Source: Methylorubrum extorquens
GTDB lineage: Bacteria > Pseudomonadota > Alphaproteobacteria > Rhizobiales > Beijerinckiaceae
NCBI RefSeq assembly: GCF_024169925.1
Contig: NZ_JALJXF010000001.1
Span: 4,532,001-4,596,000 of the forward strand
DNA: 64,000 nt
Direction of reading: 5' to 3'
Each line of letters starts with the position of its first letter. The first letter of the stretch is position 1. Below are positions 33,653 to 42,888 of the stretch, piece after piece. The translations under genes were made by a program, and so were the position numbers. Under the pieces are notes generated by a model. It ran no database searches. It saw nothing but the letters and a program-made list of their open reading frames with translations, and was not told where the DNA came from.

Positions 33653-35743
33653 ATGCTGAGCCTCAGCTTCACCCCCCTCGTCCCCTGGCCGGTGCTCGCG
33701 GCCTTCGGCGTCTTCGCCGTGATCCTCGCCGTTGTCGCCGTCCTTGCCCGCGGGCGCACGGCGCTGTTGCGGGCGGTGGCGCTCGGCCTCGTCCTCGCCG
33801 CGCTCGCCAACCCCTCGCTCGTGCGCGAGGACCGCGACCCGGTGAAGGACGTGGCGGCCATCGTCGTCGATCGTTCCGGCTCGCAAAGCCTGGGCGACCG
33901 CCCCGCCATGACCGACGCGGTCAAGGCCGAGCTGGAACGCCGCTTCGGCGCGCTGGCCAACATCGAGCCCCGCTTCATCGAGGTCGGCGACGCGCAGGGC
34001 GGGGAGGGCGACGACGGCACCAAGCTGTTCACGGCGCTGACCCAGGCGCTCGCCGACGTGCCGCCGGAGCGGATCGCCGGCGTGGTGATGCTCACCGACG
34101 GCGTGGTACACGACATCCCCGCCTCGCTCGAAGCGCTCGGGCTGAAGGCGCCGCTGCACGTTCTCGTCACCGGACGCCCGGACGAGCGCGACCGTCAGAT
34201 CAAGATGCTGGAAGCGCCCCGCTTCGGCATCGTCGGCCGGGACGTGACCCTGCGCGGCGAGGTGATGGAGCGCGGCGGCACCGGCACGGCCATCGTCACC
34301 GTGCGCCGCGACGGCGAGGAGATCGACCGGCAGAGCATCGCCACCGGCGTGCCGTTCTCGCTCACCACGCATATCGAGCATGGCGGCCCGAACGTCGTCG
34401 AGATCGAGGTCGAGCCGCTGCCCGGCGAGCTGACCACGGTGAACAACCGCGCCGTGCTCCCGATCGAAGGCATTCGCGAAAAACTGCGGGTGCTGCTCGT
34501 CTCCGGTGAGCCGCACCAGGGCGAGCGCACCTGGCGCAACCTCCTGAAGTCGGACGCCTCCGTCGATCTCGTCCACTTCACGATTCTCCGGCCGCCGGAG
34601 AAGCAGGACGGCACCCCGATCTCCGAACTCTCGCTGATCGCCTTCCCGACCCGCGAGCTGTTCGTCCAGAAGATCAAGGATTTCGACCTCATCATCTTCG
34701 ACCGCTACGCCAACCAGAGCGTGCTGCCGTCCGCCTATTTCGACAACATCGCCCGCTATGTCCGCGAGGGTGGGGCGCTGCTCATCGCCGCCGGGCCGGA
34801 ATTCGCCGGTCCGGCGAGCCTTGCCCGCACCCGGCTCGCCTCGATCCTGCCGGGCGACCCCTCGATGAAGGTGGTCGAGCAGCCGTTCAAGGCGACGCTC
34901 ACCGAGACCGGCCACCGCCACCCCGTCACCCGGGCTCTGCCGGGCTCTGAATCGAACCCGCCGGCCTGGGGCGATTGGCTTCGTATCGTGTCGGCGCAGA
35001 CCCGTCCGGGCGTGCAGCCGATCCTGTCGGGCGCCAACGGACTGCCGCTCCTGGCCCTTTCCCGCGAAGACAAGGGCCGCGTCGCCCTGATGCTGTCCGA
35101 TCAGGCTTGGCTCTGGGCCCGCGGTTACCAGCAGGGCGGCCCCTATCTCGATCTGCTGCGGCGCCTCGCCCACTGGCTGATGAAGGAGCCCGCCCTCGAA
35201 GAGGAGGCCCTGCGCGCCCAGACCACGGGCCGGGGCCGCGAGGTCCGCGTCGAGCGCCAGACCATGGCCGAGGAGGCGGGCCCCGTCACGATCACCGGGC
35301 CGACCGGCAAGGAGCGCGAGTTGGGCCTGTCGAAGGCCGAGACCGGCCTGTTCACCGCGACCTTCGAGGCGGAGAGCCTCGGCCTCCACACCATCCGCTC
35401 GGGCAACCTCGTCGCCTTCGTCAGCGTCGGCCCGGCCAACCCGCGCGAACTCGCCGACGTGTTCAGCGACACCGAGCGTCTGAAGGGCGTCACGGACGGG
35501 TCCGGCGGCACGGTGCGCCGGGTGGCGGCGGCCGGCGGCGGCATCGAGGTGCCCCGCCTCCAGATCACCCGCGGCGGCCGGCTCGGCGGCGCCGACTGGA
35601 TCGGCTTCCGCCCGAGCGACAGCGCCACGGTGCGCGGCGTCGAGGTCTATCCCCTCGGCATCGGCCTCTGGGCCTTGGTGGCGCTCGCCGCCGCCGTGCT
35701 GGCGATGTGGCTGGTCGAGGGACGGCGCGGAAAGTTCATATAG
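33653..35743 (+). CDS. VWA / glutamine-amidotransferase-like membrane protein
   Basis: A 696-aa protein with N-terminal membrane helices (WPVLAAFGVFAVILAVVAVLA and ALLRAVALGLVLAALAN), a VWA-type metal site AAIVVDRSGSQSLGDRP, a GATase1-like domain in the middle (FDLIIFDRYANQSVLPSAYFDNIARYVREGGALLIAAGPEF), and a C-terminal membrane helix. It ends the MoxR-DUF58-DUF4159 operon; these sets are linked to cell-envelope integrity or stress in relatives. The AT-rich reverse-transcriptase island starts directly after its stop. Confidence 0.88.
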   Translation: MLSLSFTPLVPWPVLAAFGVFAVILAVVAVLARGRTALLRAVALGLVLAALANPSLVREDRDPVKDVAAIVVDRSGSQSLGDRPAMTDAVKAELERRFGALANIEPRFIEVGDAQGGEGDDGTKLFTALTQALADVPPERIAGVVMLTDGVVHDIPASLEALGLKAPLHVLVTGRPDERDRQIKMLEAPRFGIVGRDVTLRGEVMERGGTGTAIVTVRRDGEEIDRQSIATGVPFSLTTHIEHGGPNVVEIEVEPLPGELTTVNNRAVLPIEGIREKLRVLLVSGEPHQGERTWRNLLKSDASVDLVHFTILRPPEKQDGTPISELSLIAFPTRELFVQKIKDFDLIIFDRYANQSVLPSAYFDNIARYVREGGALLIAAGPEFAGPASLARTRLASILPGDPSMKVVEQPFKATLTETGHRHPVTRALPGSESNPPAWGDWLRIVSAQTRPGVQPILSGANGLPLLALSREDKGRVALMLSDQAWLWARGYQQGGPYLDLLRRLAHWLMKEPALEEEALRAQTTGRGREVRVERQTMAEEAGPVTITGPTGKERELGLSKAETGLFTATFEAESLGLHTIRSGNLVAFVSVGPANPRELADVFSDTERLKGVTDGSGGTVRRVAAAGGGIEVPRLQITRGGRLGGADWIGFRPSDSATVRGVEVYPLGIGLWALVALAAAVLAMWLVEGRRGKFI

Positions 35744-35783
35744 CTACGTTGTGTAGGTTGTGCGACCTTATCTGGGGTCTAAT

Positions 35784-37334
35784 CTAAAACAGATCATTGC
35801 CATGCGTCTTTAGGCACCAATCCGAGAATTCTTTGGATAGCGGAAATTGAAGGCGACTCTTTATTCCTCTAATCCAATGCGAGTATTCATCTCTTGGCAA
35901 GCATCGGGCTCCAAATATAAAGCTTGGCTGCGACCAAGAATTTAGTTCATTTACCTTAGTCTTCCTAGATCTAAAGAAATTTTGATCATTGTTTCTCCAT
36001 CTAAGTAGATGAATCTGACGCACATCAAGGGTTCCTGTTAAGGTGTCTAATTTTCTAATAGCAGATGCATCAAAATTCACCACCTTTTGAATGCCAAGCT
36101 CAAGAAACCAAGCTCTCGCGCAATCTAAAGGCCGCATCCTGGAAGAAAGTATAATTTCTACTAGTTCGTCTCCCATGTTTTCAAATCCGCTTATGCCAGC
36201 GTCGGCAAATTCTTTGATGAGAAGTGAAACATCTTTAGCAAAAGGGATTAATTTCGCAAGATTTTCTCTAATATACCATGCAACATCAGGGCTTTTCACC
36301 ATCCGCATCGCATGTAGGACGATCTTTATCGTGCCAATGTCCCAGTATGCATCAGATAAAAGCTCTTCTAGCTCTTTGCTAAGGTCTTTCATCATCAATG
36401 ATTTGAGGGCGTCTTCATCTTCGCCACCATGATCGTACGCAGCCCAAAATAATTTTTCTGTAGCAAAATCTTCCTTGGACGAATCGTCATCTGCGCCATG
36501 TTGGCTGACGGACTGGATAAATTCTTTCCACTCTAGTATTTTGGTCTTCTGGTTATTGAGGGAAAGTCCTTCGTTGGCTGATAAATGCTGTGCTAGGAAT
36601 GCAAGCGCAGCATACGGATCTTGATCTCTTTTTATAAAAATAATTATGTCATCTACGTAGCGGGTGAACTGATATCCCTCCGAAATCAGGGCCATATCAG
36701 TATCGTTTAAGGCAGCTTCTGCCAGAAGTCTCGAAGCGCTACTTCCGACTGGAAGTCCGAATGATTGATTGCTTCTCCAGTCGCTGATTATTTTCTCGAT
36801 CTTTTTGACCGTCTTCGTCTCTCCTGAAAGACTATCTAATATATTTTCTAATCTATGGCGGTATATTCGATGATAAAAATCCGATATATCGGTTCTAATT
36901 GCGTAAACGTAATTATCTTCGAAAGCATAATTACTAATATGATCAAGCCACTCTCTAAATCGCCGGTCAGGTATGAAAAAATCGGAACCTAGGCCGGGCG
37001 CTTTTCGATAAGCAAATGCTCGATTATTGGCAATCGAGTCGCGGCCTTGCTCGACTTTATCGTAAATACTTGCAACAAGGGCGGTATATATTATGGTATC
37101 TATTAAATATGGCTGATGGGCTACACGAAATCCGAATTTGGATTTTGGAATTAGAGACTCTACAAGGCTAATAGGATGGTAATTAGACAGATCGAGTGCC
37201 GAGAGGGCGTCGCATATGGCGATATTTTCATCTTTTAAAAAATTCATCTCGAATGGATAGGGAAAAAGATCTGTATCTCCCTTTAGCACAATGTGCTCGA
37301 TAGTGCATTTATACAAATCTCTATCCAATTTCAT
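35784..37334 (-). CDS. Reverse transcriptase of the defence-associated (UG/DRT-like) kind with helical C-terminal extension
   Basis: A 516-aa RNA-directed DNA polymerase. RT motifs in order: motif A region YAIRTDISDFYHRIYRH (D149, D152), motif B GLPVGSSASR at 193-202, the catalytic YVDD at 226-229 (RYVDDIIIF), and LSLNNQKTKI at 257-266. The segment KSKFGFRVAHQPYLIDTIIYTAL (residues 64-86) resembles the N-terminal part of 'unknown group' (UG) RTs. Residues about 285-516 are helical, HEAT/alpha-Rep-like, as in AbiA/AbiK and several DRT proteins. No retron hallmarks (NAxxH, VTG), no maturase, endonuclease or integrase domain. The gene stands alone, is AT-rich and uses codons unlike its neighbours, so it was acquired. 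An anti-phage role and the exact UG class are inference. Confidence 0.88.
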   Translation of the reverse strand: MKLDRDLYKCTIEHIVLKGDTDLFPYPFEMNFLKDENIAICDALSALDLSNYHPISLVESLIPKSKFGFRVAHQPYLIDTIIYTALVASIYDKVEQGRDSIANNRAFAYRKAPGLGSDFFIPDRRFREWLDHISNYAFEDNYVYAIRTDISDFYHRIYRHRLENILDSLSGETKTVKKIEKIISDWRSNQSFGLPVGSSASRLLAEAALNDTDMALISEGYQFTRYVDDIIIFIKRDQDPYAALAFLAQHLSANEGLSLNNQKTKILEWKEFIQSVSQHGADDDSSKEDFATEKLFWAAYDHGGEDEDALKSLMMKDLSKELEELLSDAYWDIGTIKIVLHAMRMVKSPDVAWYIRENLAKLIPFAKDVSLLIKEFADAGISGFENMGDELVEIILSSRMRPLDCARAWFLELGIQKVVNFDASAIRKLDTLTGTLDVRQIHLLRWRNNDQNFFRSRKTKVNELNSWSQPSFIFGARCLPRDEYSHWIRGIKSRLQFPLSKEFSDWCLKTHGNDLF

Positions 37335-37540
37335 TTTATAAATAAACCTTCATATGCTCTGGAGTGGGAGCTTTATCAAAATTTAGCTCGCAGGATCTAA
37401 AATTAATACTTACCTTCGATCATTATTTATGTTTCGATCCGAATCGCTCTAATCCGATAATGCTAACGTAACGCTGTTGCGGAAAAAAGCGTCGAAGAAG
37501 AAATTTCCGGGGACTTCGCTTGGCAACCGCGCATGCGATA
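37335..37540 (-). other. AT-rich leader upstream of the reverse transcriptase; possible ncRNA
   Basis: About 200 bases with no reading frame precede the RT gene on the same strand. A candidate promoter for the RT is TTGATA (37374-37379) and CATATG (37351-37356) with a 17-base spacer, leaving a short leader with AAGG 12 bases before the ATG. Further out, a minus-strand hairpin (AAGCG-AAG pairing with CTT-CGA-CGCTT, 37487-37521) runs into six T residues and may block read-through into the locus. Some DRT systems have a structured ncRNA next to the RT gene; no unambiguous long stem-loop was found here. Confidence 0.35.
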
Positions 37541-37561
37541 CGTCGGTCCGACATAGGGCCC

Positions 37562-37611
37562 TGTCCGAACGAGCTTGACCTGTGTAAGTCGGTTCGGACA
37601 TGACCGACTTA
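37562..37611 (+). promoter_or_regulatory. Two overlapping, mutually exclusive inverted repeats at the kinase start codon
   Basis: TGTCCGAAC (37562-37570) pairs perfectly with GTTCGGACA (37592-37600). TAAGTCGGT (37585-37593) pairs perfectly with ACCGACTTA (37603-37611). The arms overlap at 37592-37593, so only one hairpin can form fully. The ATG at 37600-37602 is partly inside the first stem and wholly in the nine-base loop of the second. There is no clear Shine-Dalgarno sequence, so structure may set translation of the kinase; as DNA the repeats could be operators. Confidence 0.55.
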
Positions 37612-40500
37612 CCTCCGTTCCTGGCCGGCGGCGGCGAGGCCGCCCGCATGATCGCCGAGCGCGACTGGTCGGATCATCCCCTCGGCCCCCCGCAGACCTG
37701 GCCGGAATCGCTACGCACGGCGCTCAGCCTCGTCGTGAATTCGCCCGAAAGCATGATCCTGGCCTGGGGGCCGGACCTGCATTTCTTTTTCAACGACACC
37801 TACTTCCCGCTGCTGGGACCTCGTCTGTCTTGGGCCATGGGCGAGCGCTTCGACCGGGTCTGGGCCGACGGCTGGGATCAGGCCAAGCCGATCATCGACG
37901 ACGCCTTCGCGGGGAAAAGCCGCCGCTTCGAGGATCTGCCCTGGACGCTGGCCACCGACCGGGGCGACGCGCAGACGTGGTGGAGCTTCTCCTACTCGCG
38001 GGTGCTCGACGGGGAGGGCCGCATCGCCGGCCTGTTCATCTTCACCAACGAGACGACGAAGCGCATCCGCACGGAGACGCTCCAGCGGGAGAGCGAGGCG
38101 GCCCTGCGCCGCAGCGAGGCCTTCCTGACAGCGATCCTGGAGGGGCTGCCGGTCGGCGTCATCATCGCCGACGCGGAAGGGCGGATCGTGCGCGACAACG
38201 CCGCCAACCGCGATATCTGGGGCATCCCGCCGGAAACCACGAGTTGGGAGGGCTACGGCGATTGGGTCGGCTTCTGGCCCGAGACGGGCGAACGCCTGCG
38301 CGCCGAGGAATGGGGCATGGCCCGCGCCCTGCTGAACGGCGAGACCGTGCGCGGCGAACTCGTGGAGATCGAACGTTTCGACGGCGGCGGGCGGCGGCTG
38401 TTCCTCAACAACGCCGCGCCGATCCGTGACGGGGCGGGCACCATCGTCGGCGGCGTGGTGGCCGAACTCGACGTGACCGAACGGATCGAGGTCGAGCGGC
38501 GGCTGCGGGAGAGCGAGGTGCTCGCCCGTATCAACGCCGAGCGGGTCCAGCTCGCGCTCTCGGCCGGCGCGATTGTCGGCACGTGGTTCTGGGATCTGCC
38601 CACGGACCGCTTCACCGTGGACGAGGCCTTCGCCCGCGCCTTCGGCCTCGATCCGGCGCTCGGCCGCGAGGGCTTGAGCCTCGCCCAGGTGGTCGAGACG
38701 GTGCATCCCGACGACAAGGCCGATCTGGCGCAGGCGATCAGCGAGGCCGTCGCCCGCGGCGGCGCCTACGCCCACCAATACCGGGTGCGGCGGGCGGACG
38801 GGTGCTATTACTGGATCGAGGCCAACGGTCGGGTCGATCACGCGCCCGACGGCACGCCGCTCAGCTTCCCCGGCGTGCTCATCGACGTGGAGGAGCGCCG
38901 CGCCGTCGCCGCCGAGCGCGACCGGGCCATCGTGCTTCTGCGCCGGCTCAACGAGACGCTGGAGGAGCAGGTCGCCGCGCGCACCGCCGAGCGCGACCAG
39001 ATCTGGCAGGCCTCCAGCGACCTTCTGGCCGTGGCCGATTTCGAGGGCCGCTTCGTCAGCCTCAACCCGGCCTGGAGCGCCACGCTGGGCTGGAGCGAGG
39101 CCGAGATGAAGGCCGTTCCCTTCCTCGATTTCATCCACCCCGACGACCGGGAGCGGACGCGTGAGGCCGCCGCCGCCCTCGCCCGCGGCGAGATGCAGCT
39201 GGGCTTCGAGAACCGCTACCGCGCCCGCGACGGCGGCTACCGCTGGTTCTCCTGGAACACCGTGCCGCGCCAGGGCCTCATCTACGCCTCGGTGCGCGAC
39301 GTCACCGCGATCAAGGCGCAGGCCCGCGCGCTCACCGAGGCCGAGGAGGCTCTGCGCCAGGCGCAGAAGATGGAGGCGGTGGGCCAGCTCACCGGCGGCC
39401 TCGCCCACGACTTCAACAATCTGCTCGCCGGCATCTCCGGCAGCCTGGAGCTGATGCAGACTCGCATAGCCCAAGGCCGGCTCAAGGATGTCGACCGCTA
39501 CATGGGCGCCGCCCAAGGCGCGGCCAAGCGCGCCGCCGCGCTGACGCACCGCCTGCTCGCCTTCTCCCGCCGTCAGACTCTCGACCCGCGGCCCACCGAC
39601 GTGAACCGGCTGGTGATGGGGATGGAGGATCTGATCCGGCGCACGGTCGGTCCCACCATCACCATCGAGGTGGTGGGGGCGGCCGGGCTCTGGCCCTCCC
39701 TCGTCGATCCCCCGCAGCTCGAGAACGCGCTGCTCAACCTCTGCATCAACGCCCGCGACGCGATGCCCGAGGGCGGGCGCATCACCATCGAGACCGCCAA
39801 CAAGTGGCTCGATGCCCACGCCGCGCACCAGCACGACGTTCCGCCCGGCCAGTACCTTTCGCTCTGTGTGACCGATACCGGCACCGGCATGACGCCGGAC
39901 GTGCGGGCCAAGGCGTTCGACCCTTTCTTCACGACCAAGCCCACCGGACAGGGCACGGGGCTCGGGCTGTCGATGATCTACGGCTTCGCCAAGCAGACCG
40001 GCGGGCAGGTACGGATCTATTCGGAGGTCGGCGAGGGCACGACGGTCTGCATCTACCTGCCGCGCTTCCATGGCGACGCGGAGGAGCCCGATTCGCTCGG
40101 TCCCCTGGTCGATGCGCCCCGGGCTCGGCGGGGCGAGACGGTGCTCGTGGTCGATGACGAGCCGACGGTGCGGATGCTGGTGACGGAGGTGCTGGAGGAT
40201 CTCGGCTACACCGCGATCGAGGCCGCCGACAGCGCCAGCGGCCTCAAGGTCCTGCAATCGGACGTGCGCATCGACCTGCTGATCTCGGATGTCGGACTGC
40301 CGGGCGGCATGAACGGTCGCCAGATGGCCGATGCGGGCCGCATCTCGCGCCCCGGCCTCAAGGTGCTGTTCATCACCGGCTACGCGGAGAACGCGGCGGT
40401 GGGCAACGGCCATCTGGAGCCCGGCATGGCGGTGCTGACCAAGCCGTTCGTGGTCGAGACCCTGGGCCTGCGCATCCGCGAGATCATCGCGCGGGGATAA
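37600..40500 (+). CDS. Hybrid PAS sensor histidine kinase with receiver domain
   Basis: A 966-aa soluble hybrid kinase without membrane helices. It has an N-terminal PAS-like module (DWSDHPLGPPQTWPESL), three further PAS domains at roughly 165-280, 310-430 and 465-575 with a coiled coil near 435-460, the HisKA box GGLAHDFNNLLAGISG with phospho-acceptor H603, an HATPase domain (CINARDAMPEGG, DTGTGM, GTGLGLSMIYGF), and a C-terminal receiver with VVDDEPTV and phospho-acceptor D897. It is a member of the FNNLL-type hybrid kinases common in Methylobacterium. The sensed signal is unknown. No cognate regulator gene is adjacent. Confidence 0.93.
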   Translation: MTDLPPFLAGGGEAARMIAERDWSDHPLGPPQTWPESLRTALSLVVNSPESMILAWGPDLHFFFNDTYFPLLGPRLSWAMGERFDRVWADGWDQAKPIIDDAFAGKSRRFEDLPWTLATDRGDAQTWWSFSYSRVLDGEGRIAGLFIFTNETTKRIRTETLQRESEAALRRSEAFLTAILEGLPVGVIIADAEGRIVRDNAANRDIWGIPPETTSWEGYGDWVGFWPETGERLRAEEWGMARALLNGETVRGELVEIERFDGGGRRLFLNNAAPIRDGAGTIVGGVVAELDVTERIEVERRLRESEVLARINAERVQLALSAGAIVGTWFWDLPTDRFTVDEAFARAFGLDPALGREGLSLAQVVETVHPDDKADLAQAISEAVARGGAYAHQYRVRRADGCYYWIEANGRVDHAPDGTPLSFPGVLIDVEERRAVAAERDRAIVLLRRLNETLEEQVAARTAERDQIWQASSDLLAVADFEGRFVSLNPAWSATLGWSEAEMKAVPFLDFIHPDDRERTREAAAALARGEMQLGFENRYRARDGGYRWFSWNTVPRQGLIYASVRDVTAIKAQARALTEAEEALRQAQKMEAVGQLTGGLAHDFNNLLAGISGSLELMQTRIAQGRLKDVDRYMGAAQGAAKRAAALTHRLLAFSRRQTLDPRPTDVNRLVMGMEDLIRRTVGPTITIEVVGAAGLWPSLVDPPQLENALLNLCINARDAMPEGGRITIETANKWLDAHAAHQHDVPPGQYLSLCVTDTGTGMTPDVRAKAFDPFFTTKPTGQGTGLGLSMIYGFAKQTGGQVRIYSEVGEGTTVCIYLPRFHGDAEEPDSLGPLVDAPRARRGETVLVVDDEPTVRMLVTEVLEDLGYTAIEAADSASGLKVLQSDVRIDLLISDVGLPGGMNGRQMADAGRISRPGLKVLFITGYAENAAVGNGHLEPGMAVLTKPFVVETLGLRIREIIARG

Positions 40501-40540
40501 GGCCGGGGTCGGACCCGGCCGCCGCGTCAGTCCCGCCCCG

Positions 40541-42622
40541 TCAGGCCCGGATCGAGCCGACGAAGTGCTGGACGGAGTTCTGGAGCTGGGCGGACTGCCC
40601 GTTCAGCGCGATGGCGTCCTGCAGCACCATGTCCGCTGCCCGCCCCGTGGCGCTGGAGGCGCCGATGACGGATTCGATCTCGCCGGTGGCCAAGCGCATG
40701 CCGTGCGAGGCGGCCGAGATGTTGTGGGCGATCTCCTGGGTCGCCGTCGATTGCTCGTCGATGGCGTGGGCGATCGCGTCCGCCATGCCGTTGGCGCGCC
40801 GGATCGCCTGCGTGATGTTGCCCATGGCCTGCACCGTCTGCTCCGTGGCCACGCGGACCGAACCGATATGCGCCGCGATCTCGTCGGTCGCCCGGGCCGA
40901 CTGACCGGCCAGCGCCTTCACCTCGGCGGCGACGACGGCGAAGCCCTTGCCGGCCGCGCCGGCGCGTGCCGCCTCGATCGTGGCGTTGAGCGCCAGCAGG
41001 TTCGTCTGCTCCGCCACGCCGCGGATGAGGCCGAGCACCTCGCTGATCCGCGCGGCGGCGCCGCCGAGGTCGGCGACCTTGGCTTCCGTCTCGGAGGCTT
41101 GCTGAGCCGCTTCCGATGCGGCCGCGGACGACCCCCGCGCCTGCCCGCGGATCTGATCGATCGAAGCGGACAGCTCCTCCGCGGCCGCGGCCACGGCCTC
41201 GATGTTCTGCGAGGCCGAGCGGGAGAGCCGGGCGGCTTCCGCCGAACGCAGGTCGGCCTCCCGGGCGGTGCCGGCCAGGGTCGTGGCCTGGGCCTCGAAC
41301 GAACCCGCCGCCGTCGCGACTTGGCCCACGATGCCGCCGACCGAGTTTCCGAACTGGTCCGCCGTCCGCTCCAGGCTCTGGCGCCGCTCCACCTCGGCGG
41401 ATTGCCGCAGGCCCTCGCGCTCGCCCCGCAGCCGCTCCGCCTCGGCGCCGTGCGCCTTCAGGACGTCCACCGCGCGGGCGATCTCGCCGATCTCGTCGCG
41501 GCGCTCCGTGCCGGGCACCACGACGTCGCGCGCGCCTTCCACGAGCTGCGTGATGGTCCGCGCCAGCGAGGCCAGCGGCTGCACGACGCGGCGCGTGAAG
41601 AAGACCACGATGCCGAAGGTGCAGAGGATGACGAAGAGCAGGGTCGCACCCGCTACGGCGAGGCGCGGCAGCGCCGAGGCGATCGTCTCGTCGGCCGTGG
41701 CGAGCGCCGATGTCAGGGCGGCATCCCTGATGGTCAGGATCGACTGGAGTGCGTTGACGGTATAGGGGCGCCACTCCGGGAGGCCCATCGGCGGCTCGGT
41801 CCCATCCCGGGCGGCCGCGAACATCGCGGCCATCACCTTACCCGGATCTGCGATGAAGCTGCGCTCTGCCAGCCTGAGCGCCTCGACGATCGGGCCTTCC
41901 GTTTCGACCTGAAGCACGCTGCGCTGCAGCCGCTGCCAAGCCTGATCGATCCGGCCGTCCATCTCGTGAACCTGGACGACCAGGGCCGGCGGGAAGCGCT
42001 GCTTGCTCCCCGCGTACTGACTGAACCAGGCGGAGCGGCTGCCGCCGACGTCGCGCAACTCCATCGCGAGGCTGATCACCGGCACCGCGCGGGCGATGTC
42101 CGGGTTCTTGCGCATCACATCGATCTCGACCGTCCCGAGCGTCTTCGCATTCTGCGTGACGACTGCGATGATGGCTTTTTGGAAGCTCTTCGCCGCCTGC
42201 TCGTCGCGCTGCTTGAGCGGTTTGGCGATCTCACTGTCGGCCGCCGCGCGCGCGTCCTCGAGCTGGCGGATCGCCGGCTGCAGTGCGCGCTCGATCACGG
42301 TCCGCTTGTCGGACGGCATGGTCGCGACGGCACCCATGACCCGCCCGATGACGGCCTCGGTCGCCTTGCGGTTCGCTTCGGCCGAGGGCCGGATCGGCGC
42401 CTGGTCGGCGGTATCGAGGAGCAGGAGCTGGTTGTAGGAGCCGCGCTCGAGCGCGAGGCGCTCGTTGAAGCGGGCCATCTCGCCCAGAACCCCGACGAGA
42501 TGACGTGCCTCGTCCGCCTGCGACCAGCGCTGCCATTCCTGCCAGGCGATGAAGGAACTCGAACCCGCCGTCACGAGGCTGAGCGTGGCGATGCAAGAGA
42601 CGAAGAGACTCCGGACGCGCAT
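40541..42622 (-). CDS. Methyl-accepting chemotaxis protein
   Basis: A 693-aa chemoreceptor. A membrane helix at residues 5-27 is followed by a long all-helical periplasmic sensor (with [19 protein letters not shown], resembling nitrate/nitrite-sensing-type four-helix domains), a second helix near 300-320, a HAMP domain ([18 protein letters not shown]), and the signalling hairpin containing [40 protein letters not shown]. Start ATG 42620-42622 has a G-rich site just upstream. Ligand unknown. Confidence 0.94.
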   Translation of the reverse strand: MRVRSLFVSCIATLSLVTAGSSSFIAWQEWQRWSQADEARHLVGVLGEMARFNERLALERGSYNQLLLLDTADQAPIRPSAEANRKATEAVIGRVMGAVATMPSDKRTVIERALQPAIRQLEDARAAADSEIAKPLKQRDEQAAKSFQKAIIAVVTQNAKTLGTVEIDVMRKNPDIARAVPVISLAMELRDVGGSRSAWFSQYAGSKQRFPPALVVQVHEMDGRIDQAWQRLQRSVLQVETEGPIVEALRLAERSFIADPGKVMAAMFAAARDGTEPPMGLPEWRPYTVNALQSILTIRDAALTSALATADETIASALPRLAVAGATLLFVILCTFGIVVFFTRRVVQPLASLARTITQLVEGARDVVVPGTERRDEIGEIARAVDVLKAHGAEAERLRGEREGLRQSAEVERRQSLERTADQFGNSVGGIVGQVATAAGSFEAQATTLAGTAREADLRSAEAARLSRSASQNIEAVAAAAEELSASIDQIRGQARGSSAAASEAAQQASETEAKVADLGGAAARISEVLGLIRGVAEQTNLLALNATIEAARAGAAGKGFAVVAAEVKALAGQSARATDEIAAHIGSVRVATEQTVQAMGNITQAIRRANGMADAIAHAIDEQSTATQEIAHNISAASHGMRLATGEIESVIGASSATGRAADMVLQDAIALNGQSAQLQNSVQHFVGSIRA

Positions 42623-42689
42623 CGGCCCCCCAGCTTTTTTTGGAATTGTCGCCACGTGGCGTTGGAACAACTAAGCAATGACATTTGTG

Positions 42690-42730
42690 AATGATCGGTT
42701 GACCGGGGACCTCTCCCGGTTTCGATCATT
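42690..42730. repeat. Two-step hairpin between hydrolase and chemoreceptor genes
   Basis: Outer arms AATGATCG (42690-42697) and CGATCATT (42723-42730) and inner arms ACCGGG (42702-42707) and CCCGGT (42715-42720) pair perfectly. There is no T-run, so it is a structural or operator element rather than a clear terminator. The rest of 42623-42888 holds no gene that I can support. Confidence 0.5.
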
Positions 42731-42888
42731 GTTGTCCTTCTCGCAGCAATCTTTGGAATACACCGCGCGTTTTGCTCGTGCAGCGGCGGCCCCGGAATTC
42801 CCGGCTCTGCTCGCGCCCGGTAGGCCGAGAACGCGGCGACGGGCATCGCTGACGGGCATCGCTTCTTCGAAACCTGGGCGCGTTGCGC

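Noticed and set aside
35744..37560. Retron (RT with msr-msd) or group II intron
   Set aside because: No NAxxH or VTG motif, no maturase domain, no domain V-like hairpin and no paired inverted repeats defining an msr-msd were found.
35744..37600. Direct repeats bordering the RT island (TGTGTAGGT against TGTGTAAGT)
   Set aside because: Eight of nine bases match over a short word that can arise by chance; the copies are not at convincing island ends.
37711..40413. 900-codon minus-strand frame opposite the hybrid kinase
   Set aside because: Composition is that of an antisense shadow (Asp/Val/Ala/His-rich, no domain), while the plus frame has complete PAS, kinase and receiver domains.
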